From assembly GCF_002288265.1 (NCBI RefSeq), contig NZ_CP016778.1:434001-498000 (forward strand): 64,000 nucleotides of DNA, written 5' to 3'. The translations under genes were made by a program, and so were the position numbers. The notes beneath the pieces are model-generated. The model was not told the origin of the DNA and searched no databases. It saw only the letters and a list, made by a program, of their open reading frames with translations. This stretch comes from Candidatus Planktophila versatilis. GTDB taxonomy: Bacteria > Actinomycetota > Actinomycetes > Nanopelagicales > Nanopelagicaceae. Positions 34,090-42,489 of this stretch are shown here, piece after piece; within the stretch, counting starts at the first letter, position 1; the number at the start of each line of letters is the position of its first letter.

Positions 34090-34150
34090 GAGGTGAGAAT
34101 ATCCGATAGGGGAGCATTTTCTAGATAGCTAGACCCTCTAAGATGCGAGT
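34090..34150. promoter_or_regulatory. Divergent leaderless promoters of sepH and the inositol monophosphatase gene
   Basis: On the minus strand TATTCT (34101-34096) lies 6 nt before the sepH ATG. On the plus strand TAAGAT (34139-34144) lies 6 nt before ATG 34151. Neither gene has a Shine-Dalgarno sequence. Confidence 0.55.
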
Positions 34151-34915
34151 ATGTATGCACAATTGTTGTCCTTGGCCCAGAAAGTCGGCGCCGAAGCCGG
34201 GGCGCTTTTGCTGGATCGACCATTGGCATTTGAAGTTGAATCCAAGTCAACGGCAATCGATATCGCCACCCAGATGGATATCAAGGCTGAGAAATTTATT
34301 GTGCAATCACTACTTGCCGCCCGCCCTGATGATGGAATTATCGGGGAAGAAGGAGCGAGTGTCGAGGGAAGTTCAGGCATCACCTGGCTGATTGATCCAC
34401 TCGATGGCACCGTCAACTATTTCTATGGCCTTCCTGGGTGGAATGTTTCAATCGCAGCCAAAGATGAGAATGGCGTCATTGTGGGTGTTGTCACTGCGCC
34501 AACCATTAACTCAACTTGGTGGGCAACCCGGGGCGGTGGTGCTTTTTATAACTCGCATCCAATTCGCTGTAATGAGCCGATTGAATTAGATCGCGCACTG
34601 ATTGCAACCGGATTTCAATACGATGTGGCACATCGCGTGACTCAGTTAGCAGATTTTGCAAAGCTAGTGCCTGTTGTGCGCGATATCCGTCGCAATGGCG
34701 CTGCTGCAGTTGATCTCTGTCATGTGGCAATGGGCGCGATCGATGGCTATTACGAGGCCGGGCTTAAAGAATGGGATTGGTCTGCCGGTGGATTAATTGC
34801 CCGTGAGGCTGGCGCAACATTTGCCCAATATGGAGCGGTGCCCCAACAAATCACGGTGGCCGCTGGCCCGCATCTGCACCAGCAGCTGGTGGCAACTCTC
34901 GGTTTCTCCGCGTAA
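34151..34915 (+). CDS. Inositol monophosphatase family protein
   Basis: A 254-residue Mg-dependent, Li-sensitive-type sugar phosphatase. The metal ligands are visible in GEEGAS (Glu), WLIDPLDGTVNY (Asp-Pro-Leu-Asp-Gly) and the late KEWDWSAGG (Asp). The family includes inositol-1-phosphatase, histidinol phosphatase and 3'-phosphoadenosine 5'-phosphate phosphatase; in actinobacteria myo-inositol feeds phosphatidylinositol and mycothiol. TAAGAT with a 6-nt spacer precedes ATG 34151. Which phosphate ester it acts on is open. Confidence 0.9.
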   Translation: MYAQLLSLAQKVGAEAGALLLDRPLAFEVESKSTAIDIATQMDIKAEKFIVQSLLAARPDDGIIGEEGASVEGSSGITWLIDPLDGTVNYFYGLPGWNVSIAAKDENGVIVGVVTAPTINSTWWATRGGGAFYNSHPIRCNEPIELDRALIATGFQYDVAHRVTQLADFAKLVPVVRDIRRNGAAAVDLCHVAMGAIDGYYEAGLKEWDWSAGGLIAREAGATFAQYGAVPQQITVAAGPHLHQQLVATLGFSA

Positions 34916-34982
34916 TTTGCTGGGGTAGATAGCCGATTTACGCTCAAGGCCCCTTCTATGGCAAGATAGCCCATCTGCACGG

Positions 34983-35000
34983 CGATACCCGTGCTTAATT
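34983..35000 (+). promoter_or_regulatory. Leader hairpin before rplS
   Basis: GCACGG and CCGTGC form a 6-bp stem with a 6-nt loop in the about 110-nt leader between the phosphatase gene and rplS. It may take part in feedback control of L19, but nothing in the sequence proves this. Confidence 0.3.
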
Positions 35001-35027
35001 GATTAGGTAATGAACAGGACCATAAAG

Positions 35028-35564
35028 ATGAACATTCTCGACGTAGTAGATGCTGCCTCACTCCGCAAGGACATTCCACAGTTCCGTGCTGGCGATGAGC
35101 TTAAAATCCACGTCCGCGTTATTGAAGGTAGCAAGTCACGCCTTCAGGTCTTCCAGGGAATTGTTATTGGTCGCCAAGGTGAAGGAGTCCGCGAGACATT
35201 TACAATCCGTAAAGTTTCATACGGCGTTGGCGTAGAGCGCACCTTCCCAGTTCACACACCAGTTATTGAAAAGATTGAACTAGTAAAGAAGGGCGATGTA
35301 CGTCGCGCCAAGCTTTACTACCTCCGCGATCTACGCGGTAAGGCTGCCAAGATCCGCGAAAAGCGCGATGGCATTGAAGGCTACGGCGATGGAATTCTTT
35401 CAACTCCAGTTGCTGAGGTTCCAGTAGTTGTAGAAGCAGTGGTTGAAGCCCCAGTGGTGGAAGAGGTCGTAGTGGCCGAGCCAGTTGCAGAAGCAGTGGT
35501 TGAAGAAGTTGTAGCAGAAGCAGTTGCTGAAGAACCAGCTACTGAAGAAAAGCCTGCCGAGTAA
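35028..35564 (+). CDS. rplS: 50S ribosomal protein L19 with long acidic C-terminal tail
   Basis: A 178-residue protein. Residues 1-115 are a complete L19 ([74 protein letters not shown]), which sits at the 30S-50S interface. A further tail of about 55 residues of Val/Glu/Ala repeats (units like VVEAPVVEE) has no counterpart in a typical L19 of about 115 residues. ATG 35028 gives the standard family start; an ATG 18 nt earlier is also open. The lepB gene follows after 10 nt. Confidence 0.93.
   Translation: MNILDVVDAASLRKDIPQFRAGDELKIHVRVIEGSKSRLQVFQGIVIGRQGEGVRETFTIRKVSYGVGVERTFPVHTPVIEKIELVKKGDVRRAKLYYLRDLRGKAAKIREKRDGIEGYGDGILSTPVAEVPVVVEAVVEAPVVEEVVVAEPVAEAVVEEVVAEAVAEEPATEEKPAE
35400..35560 (+). 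repeat. Val/Glu/Ala codon repeat forming the L19 tail
   Basis: Degenerate in-frame repeats around GTTGCAGAAGCAGTGGTTGAAG and GAAGTTGTAGC encode the acidic extension of L19. The repetition is directly visible in the DNA. Confidence 0.6.
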
Positions 35565-35574
35565 CTTCACTCAT

Positions 35575-36228
35575 ATGTCACGCAAGGGCTCAGTCCTTCG
35601 TGAGTTCCCGATTCTTGTAATCGTTGCGCTCGCTGTTTCACTTCTGATTAAGACACTCCTTGTTCAATTCTTCTTCATTCCCTCCGGCTCCATGGAGAAC
35701 ACACTCCAGATCCAAGATCGGGTGGCGGTAAATAAGCTTCCCTTTTTCTCCAAAGATATAAATCGTGGCGATGTTGTCGTCTTTAGAGATCCGGATAATT
35801 GGTTGCCAGAGCCATTTTCTGCTGATGAAAATAGAATTATCGCCAAGATTAAAGAGGGGCTCGTCTTAGTAGGCGTGCTTCCTAATCCAGCAAAGCAATA
35901 CCTGGTGAAGCGTGTGATTGGCGTAGCTGGAGACAACGTCATCTGCTGCTCCAAGAGTGGCAAGTTAACCATTAATGGCAAAGAGGCAATAGAGCCTTAT
36001 ATCTTTGCTGGAAATAAAGTGAGTGAGATGGATTTTAATATCAAAGTTCCAGCAGGCAAGATCTGGGTAATGGGTGATCATCGCTCGGCATCTGCTGATT
36101 CTCGTTATCACCAAGATGATGTCAATAATGGATTTGTTCCGGTATCAAGAATTACTGGTCGCGCCTATGCCATTATCTGGCCGATTAAAAATATTGGCAT
36201 CATTTCATCTCAAAACCCAATTAAGTAG
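35575..36228 (+). CDS. lepB: Signal peptidase I
   Basis: A 217-residue membrane protease that removes signal peptides from exported proteins. One N-terminal membrane helix (about residues 14-30) is followed by the catalytic Ser in IPSGSMENTL and the general-base Lys in YLVKRVIGVAGD. The late MGDHRSASADSR block is also typical. ATG 35575 starts the family sequence; the frame open to 35524 lies inside rplS. It would process the secreted proteins encoded elsewhere in this window. Part of rplS-lepB-rnhB. Confidence 0.93.
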   Translation: MSRKGSVLREFPILVIVALAVSLLIKTLLVQFFFIPSGSMENTLQIQDRVAVNKLPFFSKDINRGDVVVFRDPDNWLPEPFSADENRIIAKIKEGLVLVGVLPNPAKQYLVKRVIGVAGDNVICCSKSGKLTINGKEAIEPYIFAGNKVSEMDFNIKVPAGKIWVMGDHRSASADSRYHQDDVNNGFVPVSRITGRAYAIIWPIKNIGIISSQNPIK

Positions 36229-36251
36229 CGCATCTTGATGAAGGCATCTCG

Positions 36252-36857
36252 ATGAAAGCTATTGAGGAGTTACTTCAGGCCGCAGGTATTTCTCCCATTG
36301 CCGGTGTTGATGAAGCTGGACGTGGCCCATGTGCTGGACCACTTGTGATTGCAGCAGTGATTCTTCATGATCCATCGGCACCAGAGCTGGCTGCGGTGCG
36401 AGATTCAAAAGAGATTTCAGAGAAGAAGCGGGAAGAGTTATTTGATGTCATCATGGAATTGGCTGCAAGTGTGTGTGTCATTCGGGTCTCGGTGCAAGAA
36501 ATTGATGAGCGCGGTGTGCACGCAGCCAATCTCGATGGCATGCGCCGGGCGGTGAAGGGCCTGACTATTGAACCGGCCTATGTTCTCACCGATGGTTATC
36601 CAATCCAAGGGCTAGCTATTCCTAATGTGGCGGTCTGGAAAGGTGATCAGGTAGTAACGGCAATTAGCGCTGCCTCCATTATCGCCAAGGTAACGCGTGA
36701 TCGCGAGATGATTGAACTCGATAAGAAATATCCGCAATACGGTTTTGCTGGGCATAAGGGCTATATCACGGCAGCACATACGGCAGCCCTGGTGAAACAT
36801 GGACCATGTGTAGAACATCGCCGGTCATTTTCAAATATTGCAGCCCTGCTGGAATAG
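36252..36857 (+). CDS. rnhB: Ribonuclease HII
   Basis: A 201-residue endonuclease that cuts RNA in RNA-DNA hybrids and starts removal of misincorporated ribonucleotides. The family signature GVDEAGRGPCAGPLVIAAVIL holds the first acidic residues. Others lie in DSKEIS and in VLTDGYPI, with AASIIAKVTRDR and YGFAGHKGY near the end. ATG 36252 follows lepB by 23 nt. In many actinobacteria a DUF2469 gene, yraN and a comM-like gene lie between rnhB and dprA; here dprA follows after 60 nt. Confidence 0.93.
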   Translation: MKAIEELLQAAGISPIAGVDEAGRGPCAGPLVIAAVILHDPSAPELAAVRDSKEISEKKREELFDVIMELAASVCVIRVSVQEIDERGVHAANLDGMRRAVKGLTIEPAYVLTDGYPIQGLAIPNVAVWKGDQVVTAISAASIIAKVTRDREMIELDKKYPQYGFAGHKGYITAAHTAALVKHGPCVEHRRSFSNIAALLE

Positions 36858-36917
36858 TTTTACACAGCACTTCATTTGTTTTGGTTTTTGAGCAGCGGGT
36901 GCAACTACGGTGCCCAC

Positions 36918-37790
36918 ATGCGCCTACTTACCGATGATGTGAAGATACAGAGACTGGCACTTTTTAGCGCCATCGAAGCTGGAAATACTTATTGGGCGCG
37001 CCAGGTCAATGAATTTGGCATCGCAATGGTCTATGAGCATTTGGCACTGGGTGTCTATGACGCCACAAAATATGGCGCAATTACTCAGAGCATCAGCGCC
37101 TTTAACGCCGATGAATCACTTGCTGCAATTGCGCAATCCGGAGGCGTCTTTATTACTCCCGAAGATCTCAGCTGGCCCACGCGCGTCAATCAATTAGCAA
37201 TCCCGCCGCTGGGTCTGATTGTGAAAGGCGATCTTTCAATTCTGAACAATCCTTCCCTTGCCATTGTGGGAACGAGAAATCCAACACCGTATGGCGTGCG
37301 CTTAGCTGGTGATTTTGCAGCAGGTTTTGTCGATCGAGAGTGGGACATCATCAGTGGGGGAGCATATGGAATAGATACCGCTGCCCATCGTGGGGCGTTG
37401 GTGGCAGAAGGGCGCACGATTGCCGTGATTGCTTCCGGCATTGATGTGCAGTACCCGGCCGGCAACGCACGACTCTTTGATGAGATCTGTGAGAACGGTG
37501 CGATCATCAGTGAAGTAATGCCGGGCGTCACTGCGATGCCCCATAGATTTCTAATCCGCAATCGCCTGATTGCGGCGTTGTCCTTGAGCACACTCGTTGT
37601 TGAAGCTGCATTTAGAAGCGGATCTCTGCGCACCGCCCGTGATGCCGCAGAGCTATTGCGTCCGGTGATGGCAATTCCGGGACCAATTAGTTCGCCATCA
37701 TCGGAAGGGTGTCATCGACTTATTGGCGAACGTGCCGCTGAATTGGTGACATCAGTTGCTGATGCGATGGAGTTGATTTCCGCCCTTTAG
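36918..37790 (+). CDS. dprA: DNA-processing protein DprA/Smf
   Basis: A 290-residue protein that loads RecA on incoming single-stranded DNA during transformation. The Rossmann-like core is intact: IVGTRNPTPYG, DIISGGAYGIDTAAHRGAL, VIASGIDVQYPAGNA, PHRFLIRNRLIAALS, FRSGSLRTARDAAEL. The frame is open to 36876, but ATG 36918 has TACGGT at 36906-36911 with a 6-nt spacer. There is no C-terminal winged-helix extension of note. No other competence gene is in this window; comM, often next door, is missing here. Confidence 0.9.
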   Translation: MRLLTDDVKIQRLALFSAIEAGNTYWARQVNEFGIAMVYEHLALGVYDATKYGAITQSISAFNADESLAAIAQSGGVFITPEDLSWPTRVNQLAIPPLGLIVKGDLSILNNPSLAIVGTRNPTPYGVRLAGDFAAGFVDREWDIISGGAYGIDTAAHRGALVAEGRTIAVIASGIDVQYPAGNARLFDEICENGAIISEVMPGVTAMPHRFLIRNRLIAALSLSTLVVEAAFRSGSLRTARDAAELLRPVMAIPGPISSPSSEGCHRLIGERAAELVTSVADAMELISAL

Positions 37791-37822
37791 GTAATGCTCG
37801 TGTGAAGTGAGAGAATATGCGC

Positions 37823-38740
37823 ATGAGTGAATTCCGTTCCGGCTTTGTCGCAATTGTCGGGCGCCCTAACACTGGAAAATCAACTCTCATTAACGCCCTA
37901 GTTGGTAGCAAGATTGCTATCACTTCTCCACATCCAAATACCACCCGTCATGCGATTCGCGGAATTGTGAACAACCCAGAATTTCAAGCAGTGCTTGTAG
38001 ATACTCCGGGAGTGCATAAACCAAAGACTTTGCTCGGCCATCGCCTTAATGCGGTAGTCAATGAAAGTATGGATTCCGTCGACATTGTGATGATGTGTCT
38101 GCCAGCTGATGAGACATCAGGTGCTGGTGATGAATTTATCGCTGCTGAAATTGCCAAGCATCCACGGGCAAAGAAATTTGCACTTGTGACGAAAACTGAT
38201 TTAGTTTCAAAGAAGAACATTGCCACCCGCTTACTTGGCATCTCAGAACTTGCCAAAGGTTTCACCTGGGATGAAATTGTTCCCATCTCGGCTGCCATTC
38301 ACGAGCAGATAGATTTGCTGGAAGAGCTGATTGGCAAGAACCTTCCTGCTGGACCTGCCTTCTATCCGGAAGATGTGAAGAGTGATCAAGGAATTCAACA
38401 ACTTATCTGCGAACTCATCCGTGAAGCAGCCATGCGCGATGCTCGGGAAGAGCTGCCACATTCGATTATGGTCACTATTGATGAAATGTCAGAGCGGGAA
38501 GAAAAGGGAAGTCGACCATTTTTTGATATTCACGCAACGATTCACGTTGAGCGCGATTCACAGACCGGAATCATCTTGGGCCATCAAGGTGAGCGCCTTA
38601 AAGATATTGGAATGCGGGCACGAAAAGATATTGAGCGTGAACTTGGGGCAAGAATATTCCTCGGTCTTCACGTGAAAGTTTCCAAGGAGTGGCAGCGCGA
38701 TCCGAAATTACTGGAAAGACTTGGTTTTATTGAGCGCTAA
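37823..38740 (+). CDS. era: GTPase Era
   Basis: A 305-residue GTPase needed for 16S rRNA maturation and 30S assembly. G1 is GRPNTGKST, G3 DTPGVHKP, G4 VTKTD, and the C-terminal KH domain ends with RIFLGLHVKVSKEWQRDP. ATG 37823 has GAGAAT with a 6-nt spacer upstream, though an in-frame ATG at 37817 is possible. Its last 14 bp overlap the end of the convergent uppP gene. Confidence 0.94.
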   Translation: MSEFRSGFVAIVGRPNTGKSTLINALVGSKIAITSPHPNTTRHAIRGIVNNPEFQAVLVDTPGVHKPKTLLGHRLNAVVNESMDSVDIVMMCLPADETSGAGDEFIAAEIAKHPRAKKFALVTKTDLVSKKNIATRLLGISELAKGFTWDEIVPISAAIHEQIDLLEELIGKNLPAGPAFYPEDVKSDQGIQQLICELIREAAMRDAREELPHSIMVTIDEMSEREEKGSRPFFDIHATIHVERDSQTGIILGHQGERLKDIGMRARKDIERELGARIFLGLHVKVSKEWQRDPKLLERLGFIER

Positions 38741-39536
38741 GTGCGCCGGTGGCAAGTGCAATCAGGAGTGCGGTACCTAGCACCACGCGATAGATAACAA
38801 ATGGTGTGAAGGTCTTAGTCGCAATAAATTTCATCAGCCACGCAATAACGCTATAGCCGACAACAAATGCCACAACTGTGGCGGCCAAGATCTCTGGCAT
38901 GGAATAGGCCGAGACTGTTGAATCTTCCATGGCAGCATTTAATTCATAGAGCCCACTTCCGAATACCGCCGGAATTGCGAGCAAGAATGAGTAACGCAAA
39001 GCAGCTTCGCGTTTGTATCCAAGAAATCTACCGAGGGCAATCGTTGCACCGGACCTTGAAACACCTGGAATCAGTGCAAGAGATTGGGCCAGGCCGTAGG
39101 CGATGCCATCTTTGGAATTTAAAACATCTAGTGTTTTTTCTCGTTTTCCAATGCGATCTGCAAAGCCAAGGATCAGACCAAAGAGAATCAAGGTTGTGGC
39201 AACAATCCAGAGTGATCTGAAGTGATTGGTGATGTAATCCTGACCGAGATAACCAAGAACGACAATGGGCAGAGAGCCAATAATAATGAGCGTTCCAAGG
39301 CGCGCTTCCGGAGAACCATCGCGGGTAATCCAAGCTCGGATTATTCTTAAAATATCTTTTCTAAAGTAGAGCAATACCGCCAGTTCTGTGCCAATCTGAG
39401 TGATTGCGGTAAAGGCAGCCCCTGGATCACTTGCATTCGGCAAGAGCTCACCAACGATTCGGATGTGAGCACTGGAGGAAACTGGAATGAATTCGGTGAG
39501 ACCTTGTATTAATCCAAGGAAGAGCGCTTCAAGCAT
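38727..39536 (-). CDS. uppP: Undecaprenyl-diphosphatase (UppP/BacA)
   Basis: A 269-residue polytopic membrane enzyme that recycles undecaprenyl pyrophosphate for peptidoglycan synthesis and gives bacitracin resistance. The signature GLIQGLTEFIPVSSSAH lies near the N-terminus and the second motif is PGVSRSGATIALGRFLG. CATAAT followed by GTGACA and ATG 39536 suggests a leaderless start, although GTG 39542 is in frame. It overlaps era by 14 bp, tail to tail. Confidence 0.93.
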   Translation of the reverse strand: MLEALFLGLIQGLTEFIPVSSSAHIRIVGELLPNASDPGAAFTAITQIGTELAVLLYFRKDILRIIRAWITRDGSPEARLGTLIIIGSLPIVVLGYLGQDYITNHFRSLWIVATTLILFGLILGFADRIGKREKTLDVLNSKDGIAYGLAQSLALIPGVSRSGATIALGRFLGYKREAALRYSFLLAIPAVFGSGLYELNAAMEDSTVSAYSMPEILAATVVAFVVGYSVIAWLMKFIATKTFTPFVIYRVVLGTALLIALATGALSAQ

Positions 39537-39555
39537 TGTCACATTATGGCGCGAA

Positions 39556-40431
39556 TTACTTAGTTACCGGCTTTCGGCTCGCGAAGTAAGAACCAATCAA
39601 TACCAACGGCAGACCTAGCGCCATTCCGATTGTCAGTGGTTCACCGAGAATAAGCACACCCAGAACTACTGCGAAAGCGGTATTGAGATAGGTCACCAGT
39701 GATCCGCGGGCAACGCCAATAATCGATACAAGTGTGAAGAAAGCAGCGAATGCCGCCCCGGTCGAAAGAACTCCAAGACCGATAATTGAGTTAATTGCGG
39801 CAGTTGAAATCTCATGCGTTGGCCACTGAACAATGGTGAAGGGAAGATAGAAGAGCGCCGAAATCGCCATCGCCACACCATTGATTGCAATTCCGGAAAC
39901 TCCAGGCAGCGCCCGTTGCACCATCATCACCGCATATGAGTAACCCACTGCAGCTACTAGCACCATAAAGATGGAGAGGGCATCAGCGCTTCCCTTAATG
40001 CTTTCAATACCAACAACTGCAACAAGTCCGATGAAACCGAGTACCAACCCCGCTAATCGGGTGCGATGCCAGACTGTTTTATCACCTTGCATAGATGCAA
40101 AGATTGTCGCCCAGATCGGAACAGAGGCAATGAGTAGTCCGGCAAGCCCTGATGAAATCTTCTGTTCGGCGGTGCCGATCAGAATCCAGGGTCCGATCAT
40201 CTCTAAGAGTGCATATGGCGCAACATATTTGATTCCACGAAGTGCTGGCATGAGCTGCTTCTGCTTGATTGCAATCGGAATCAAGATGGCTGCGCCAATT
40301 GCGGTGCGAAGACAGACGACGATTGCTGGCGTAAACCCATTGTCGGGATCTACGGCAACCTTAATAAATAGGTACGGAATACCCCAAAGGAAGCCAACTA
40401 AGATGAAAAGGAACCAACCGCGTCTTGACAC
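39556..40431 (-). CDS. EamA/DMT family transporter
   Basis: A 291-residue protein with ten predicted helices in two EamA repeats (GFLWGIPYLFIKVAV at the start, second repeat from about residue 145). Members export amino acids, nucleobases or other metabolites. It starts with GTG 3 nt after the stop of the upstream esterase gene, with AAGGA directly before it, so the two are one operon. Substrate unknown. A second EamA protein lies at 45361. Confidence 0.85.
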   Translation of the reverse strand: MSRRGWFLFILVGFLWGIPYLFIKVAVDPDNGFTPAIVVCLRTAIGAAILIPIAIKQKQLMPALRGIKYVAPYALLEMIGPWILIGTAEQKISSGLAGLLIASVPIWATIFASMQGDKTVWHRTRLAGLVLGFIGLVAVVGIESIKGSADALSIFMVLVAAVGYSYAVMMVQRALPGVSGIAINGVAMAISALFYLPFTIVQWPTHEISTAAINSIIGLGVLSTGAAFAAFFTLVSIIGVARGSLVTYLNTAFAVVLGVLILGEPLTIGMALGLPLVLIGSYFASRKPVTK

Positions 40432-40434
40432 TCC

Positions 40435-41358
40435 TTAGATGAGCTTTCTAATTTCAGCAGCAGCGAAATCAACTGCTGTGGCCGATGTTGGTGTGATGCC
40501 CATATTTGAGTAAAAACCATGAATCATTCCTTCATACTCGCGGTATTGCACTGTGACGCCAGCATTTCTTAGCGCCTCAGCATATTTCTCGCTATCAGAG
40601 AGCAGCGGATCATATTGGGCCGTGATGATGATGGCAGGAGCCAATGCGGAAAAATCTTTCGCTCTTTGCGGAATTGCATAAGGATTTTGATCATGTGCAT
40701 CACCTTGTAAATATTGATCCCAGAACCATTCCATCGCCTGGGTTGTCAGCCCATACCCAGTTGCATGTTCTTTATAAGAAGCAGTGTCAAATTTGCGATC
40801 ATTGCAGGGATAGACAAGGAGCTGGAATGCCAGGTTAATTCCATTATCGCGCGCTTTGAGTGCAACTGCCGATGCCAGATTTCCACCGGCGCTATCGCCT
40901 GCAACTCCAATTCTGTTTTTATCAATCTGTAGCGCTTCGGCGTTCTTAATCGCCCAGAGCAGGGTGGCATAGCAATCATCAAATGGAATCGGAAATGGAT
41001 GCTCCGGAGCCTTTTGGTAGTGCACGCTAATAATTGTTGCCCCAGTTTGATTTGCCAGACGAGATAGGGATGCATCATAAATATCGAGGAAGTTCAGTAC
41101 CCAACCGCCGCCATGCAGATAGATAATCGCTGGGGCGTTGGTAGCTGTTGTTGGTCGGTAGATGCGAATCGGAAGATCAGCTGTTGGGCCCGGGATAAAT
41201 GTGTTAACTACTTCCGCTACTTTTTCTACTGGGCCGGTAAATGCGGTCTGAGATTGCCTATTTCCGCGGATGACTTCGATGGGGGCTTCCCACACTTGTG
41301 GTAATCCGGCGGCGGCACCGGCTTCTAGGAAAGCACGAATTTCTGGCGCTAGTGTCAT
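40435..41358 (-). CDS. Alpha/beta hydrolase, hormone-sensitive lipase family
   Basis: A 307-residue cytoplasmic esterase. The oxyanion-hole motif is YLHGGGWV, the nucleophile elbow GDSAGGN, the catalytic Asp is in YDPLLSD and the His in MIHGFYS, all in HSL-type spacing. TAGCCT with a 7-nt spacer stands before ATG 41358. Its -10 box shares the TA dinucleotide with the opposing phosphofructokinase promoter. It is followed by an EamA transporter, perhaps to move the product. Natural substrate unknown; short-chain esters are usual. Confidence 0.88.
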   Translation of the reverse strand: MTLAPEIRAFLEAGAAAGLPQVWEAPIEVIRGNRQSQTAFTGPVEKVAEVVNTFIPGPTADLPIRIYRPTTATNAPAIIYLHGGGWVLNFLDIYDASLSRLANQTGATIISVHYQKAPEHPFPIPFDDCYATLLWAIKNAEALQIDKNRIGVAGDSAGGNLASAVALKARDNGINLAFQLLVYPCNDRKFDTASYKEHATGYGLTTQAMEWFWDQYLQGDAHDQNPYAIPQRAKDFSALAPAIIITAQYDPLLSDSEKYAEALRNAGVTVQYREYEGMIHGFYSNMGITPTSATAVDFAAAEIRKLI

Positions 41359-41385
41359 AGTGGAAAGGCTAGACTGTGCCAGTCA
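41359..41385. promoter_or_regulatory. Divergent promoter with shared TA (esterase / phosphofructokinase)
   Basis: Minus-strand TAGCCT (41371-41366) and plus-strand TAGACT (41370-41375) overlap by the TA at 41370-41371. The esterase start is 7 nt from its hexamer. The phosphofructokinase has a leader of about 40 nt with GGAG before ATG 41422. Confidence 0.5.
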
Positions 41386-41421
41386 ATGTTGACTACCAAT
41401 CAGCCAATTTTGGAGTATGTA

Positions 41422-42447
41422 ATGCGCATTGGAATTCTTACTGGTGGGGGCGACTGCCCAGGACTCAACGGGGTTATTCGTGGAGTCGTCACAAAGGGAA
41501 TCAAAGAGTACGGATATGAATTCGTAGGTTTCCGTGATGGTTGGAAAGGCCCGCTTGAGGCGCTGACTATGCCGCTAGATCTAGCAATAGTGAAACCAAT
41601 TCTTACCAAGGGTGGAACCATTCTTGGGTCATCACGTACCAATCCTTTTAAGATTGAAAATGGCGTTGAACGCATTAAGCAAAATCTTGCAGACCAAGGA
41701 ATTGATGTTCTGATTGCAATTGGCGGCGAAGATACTCTCGGTGTGGCAACAAAGCTCGATGCTTTGGGTGTGAAGGTAATCGGAGTCCCAAAGACTATTG
41801 ATAACGACCTGAACAATACAGATTTCACATTTGGATTTGATACATCAGTAAATATCGCCATGGAGGCAATTGATCGCCTGCACACAACGGCTGAATCACA
41901 TCACCGCCCACTCATCGTTGAGGTCATGGGCCGTCACGCAGGCTGGATTGCACTGCATTCCGGAATCGCTGGCGATGCTGCCTGTATCTTGATTCCAGAA
42001 GTTAAGTTCTCAGTCGATAAGGTCTGTGAATATGTGAAGTCACGTTTTGCAACTGGCACAGCGCCCATCATTGTTATTGCAGAAGGTGCTATCCCGCAAG
42101 ACGGGGACATGATTACCAAAGACCAGCCACTTGATGCATTTGGCCATGTTCAACTCTCAGGTATCGGTGATTGGCTTGCCAAAGAGATTGAGAAAAAGAC
42201 TGGTTACCAAACTCGTTGCACAGTTCTGGGCCATATCCAGCGCGGTGGAACTCCTTCGGCATTTGACCGAGTTCTTAGCTCACGATTTGGACTGGAAGCA
42301 ATTACGGCAGTCCATGACGGAGATTTCGGAAAGATGATGGCTCTTCACGGCACAAAGATTGCACGCGTGCCATTGGCATCGGCAACTGATGTCCTTAAGA
42401 CCGTTCCCTTCGAGCGCTATGAGGAGATCACTTCGTTCTTTGGCTAA
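41422..42447 (+). CDS. pfp: 6-phosphofructokinase, pyrophosphate-dependent type
   Basis: A 341-residue phosphofructokinase. The N-terminal GGGDCPGLNGVIRG and catalytic PKTIDNDLNNTDFTFGFDT are clear. The donor site reads GGEDT, with Asp where ATP-using enzymes carry Gly, and Lys precedes TIDND. Asp at that position marks pyrophosphate-dependent enzymes such as that of Amycolatopsis methanolica, so it probably phosphorylates fructose 6-phosphate reversibly with pyrophosphate. ATG 41422 has GGAG with a 6-nt spacer. Together with ppdK this suggests pyrophosphate-linked glycolysis and gluconeogenesis. The donor assignment rests on the motif only. Confidence 0.9.
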   Translation: MRIGILTGGGDCPGLNGVIRGVVTKGIKEYGYEFVGFRDGWKGPLEALTMPLDLAIVKPILTKGGTILGSSRTNPFKIENGVERIKQNLADQGIDVLIAIGGEDTLGVATKLDALGVKVIGVPKTIDNDLNNTDFTFGFDTSVNIAMEAIDRLHTTAESHHRPLIVEVMGRHAGWIALHSGIAGDAACILIPEVKFSVDKVCEYVKSRFATGTAPIIVIAEGAIPQDGDMITKDQPLDAFGHVQLSGIGDWLAKEIEKKTGYQTRCTVLGHIQRGGTPSAFDRVLSSRFGLEAITAVHDGDFGKMMALHGTKIARVPLASATDVLKTVPFERYEEITSFFG

Positions 42448-42489
42448 ACTCGCTCCGAGATTGCAACTGAACGCTCTACGATTATGCCT

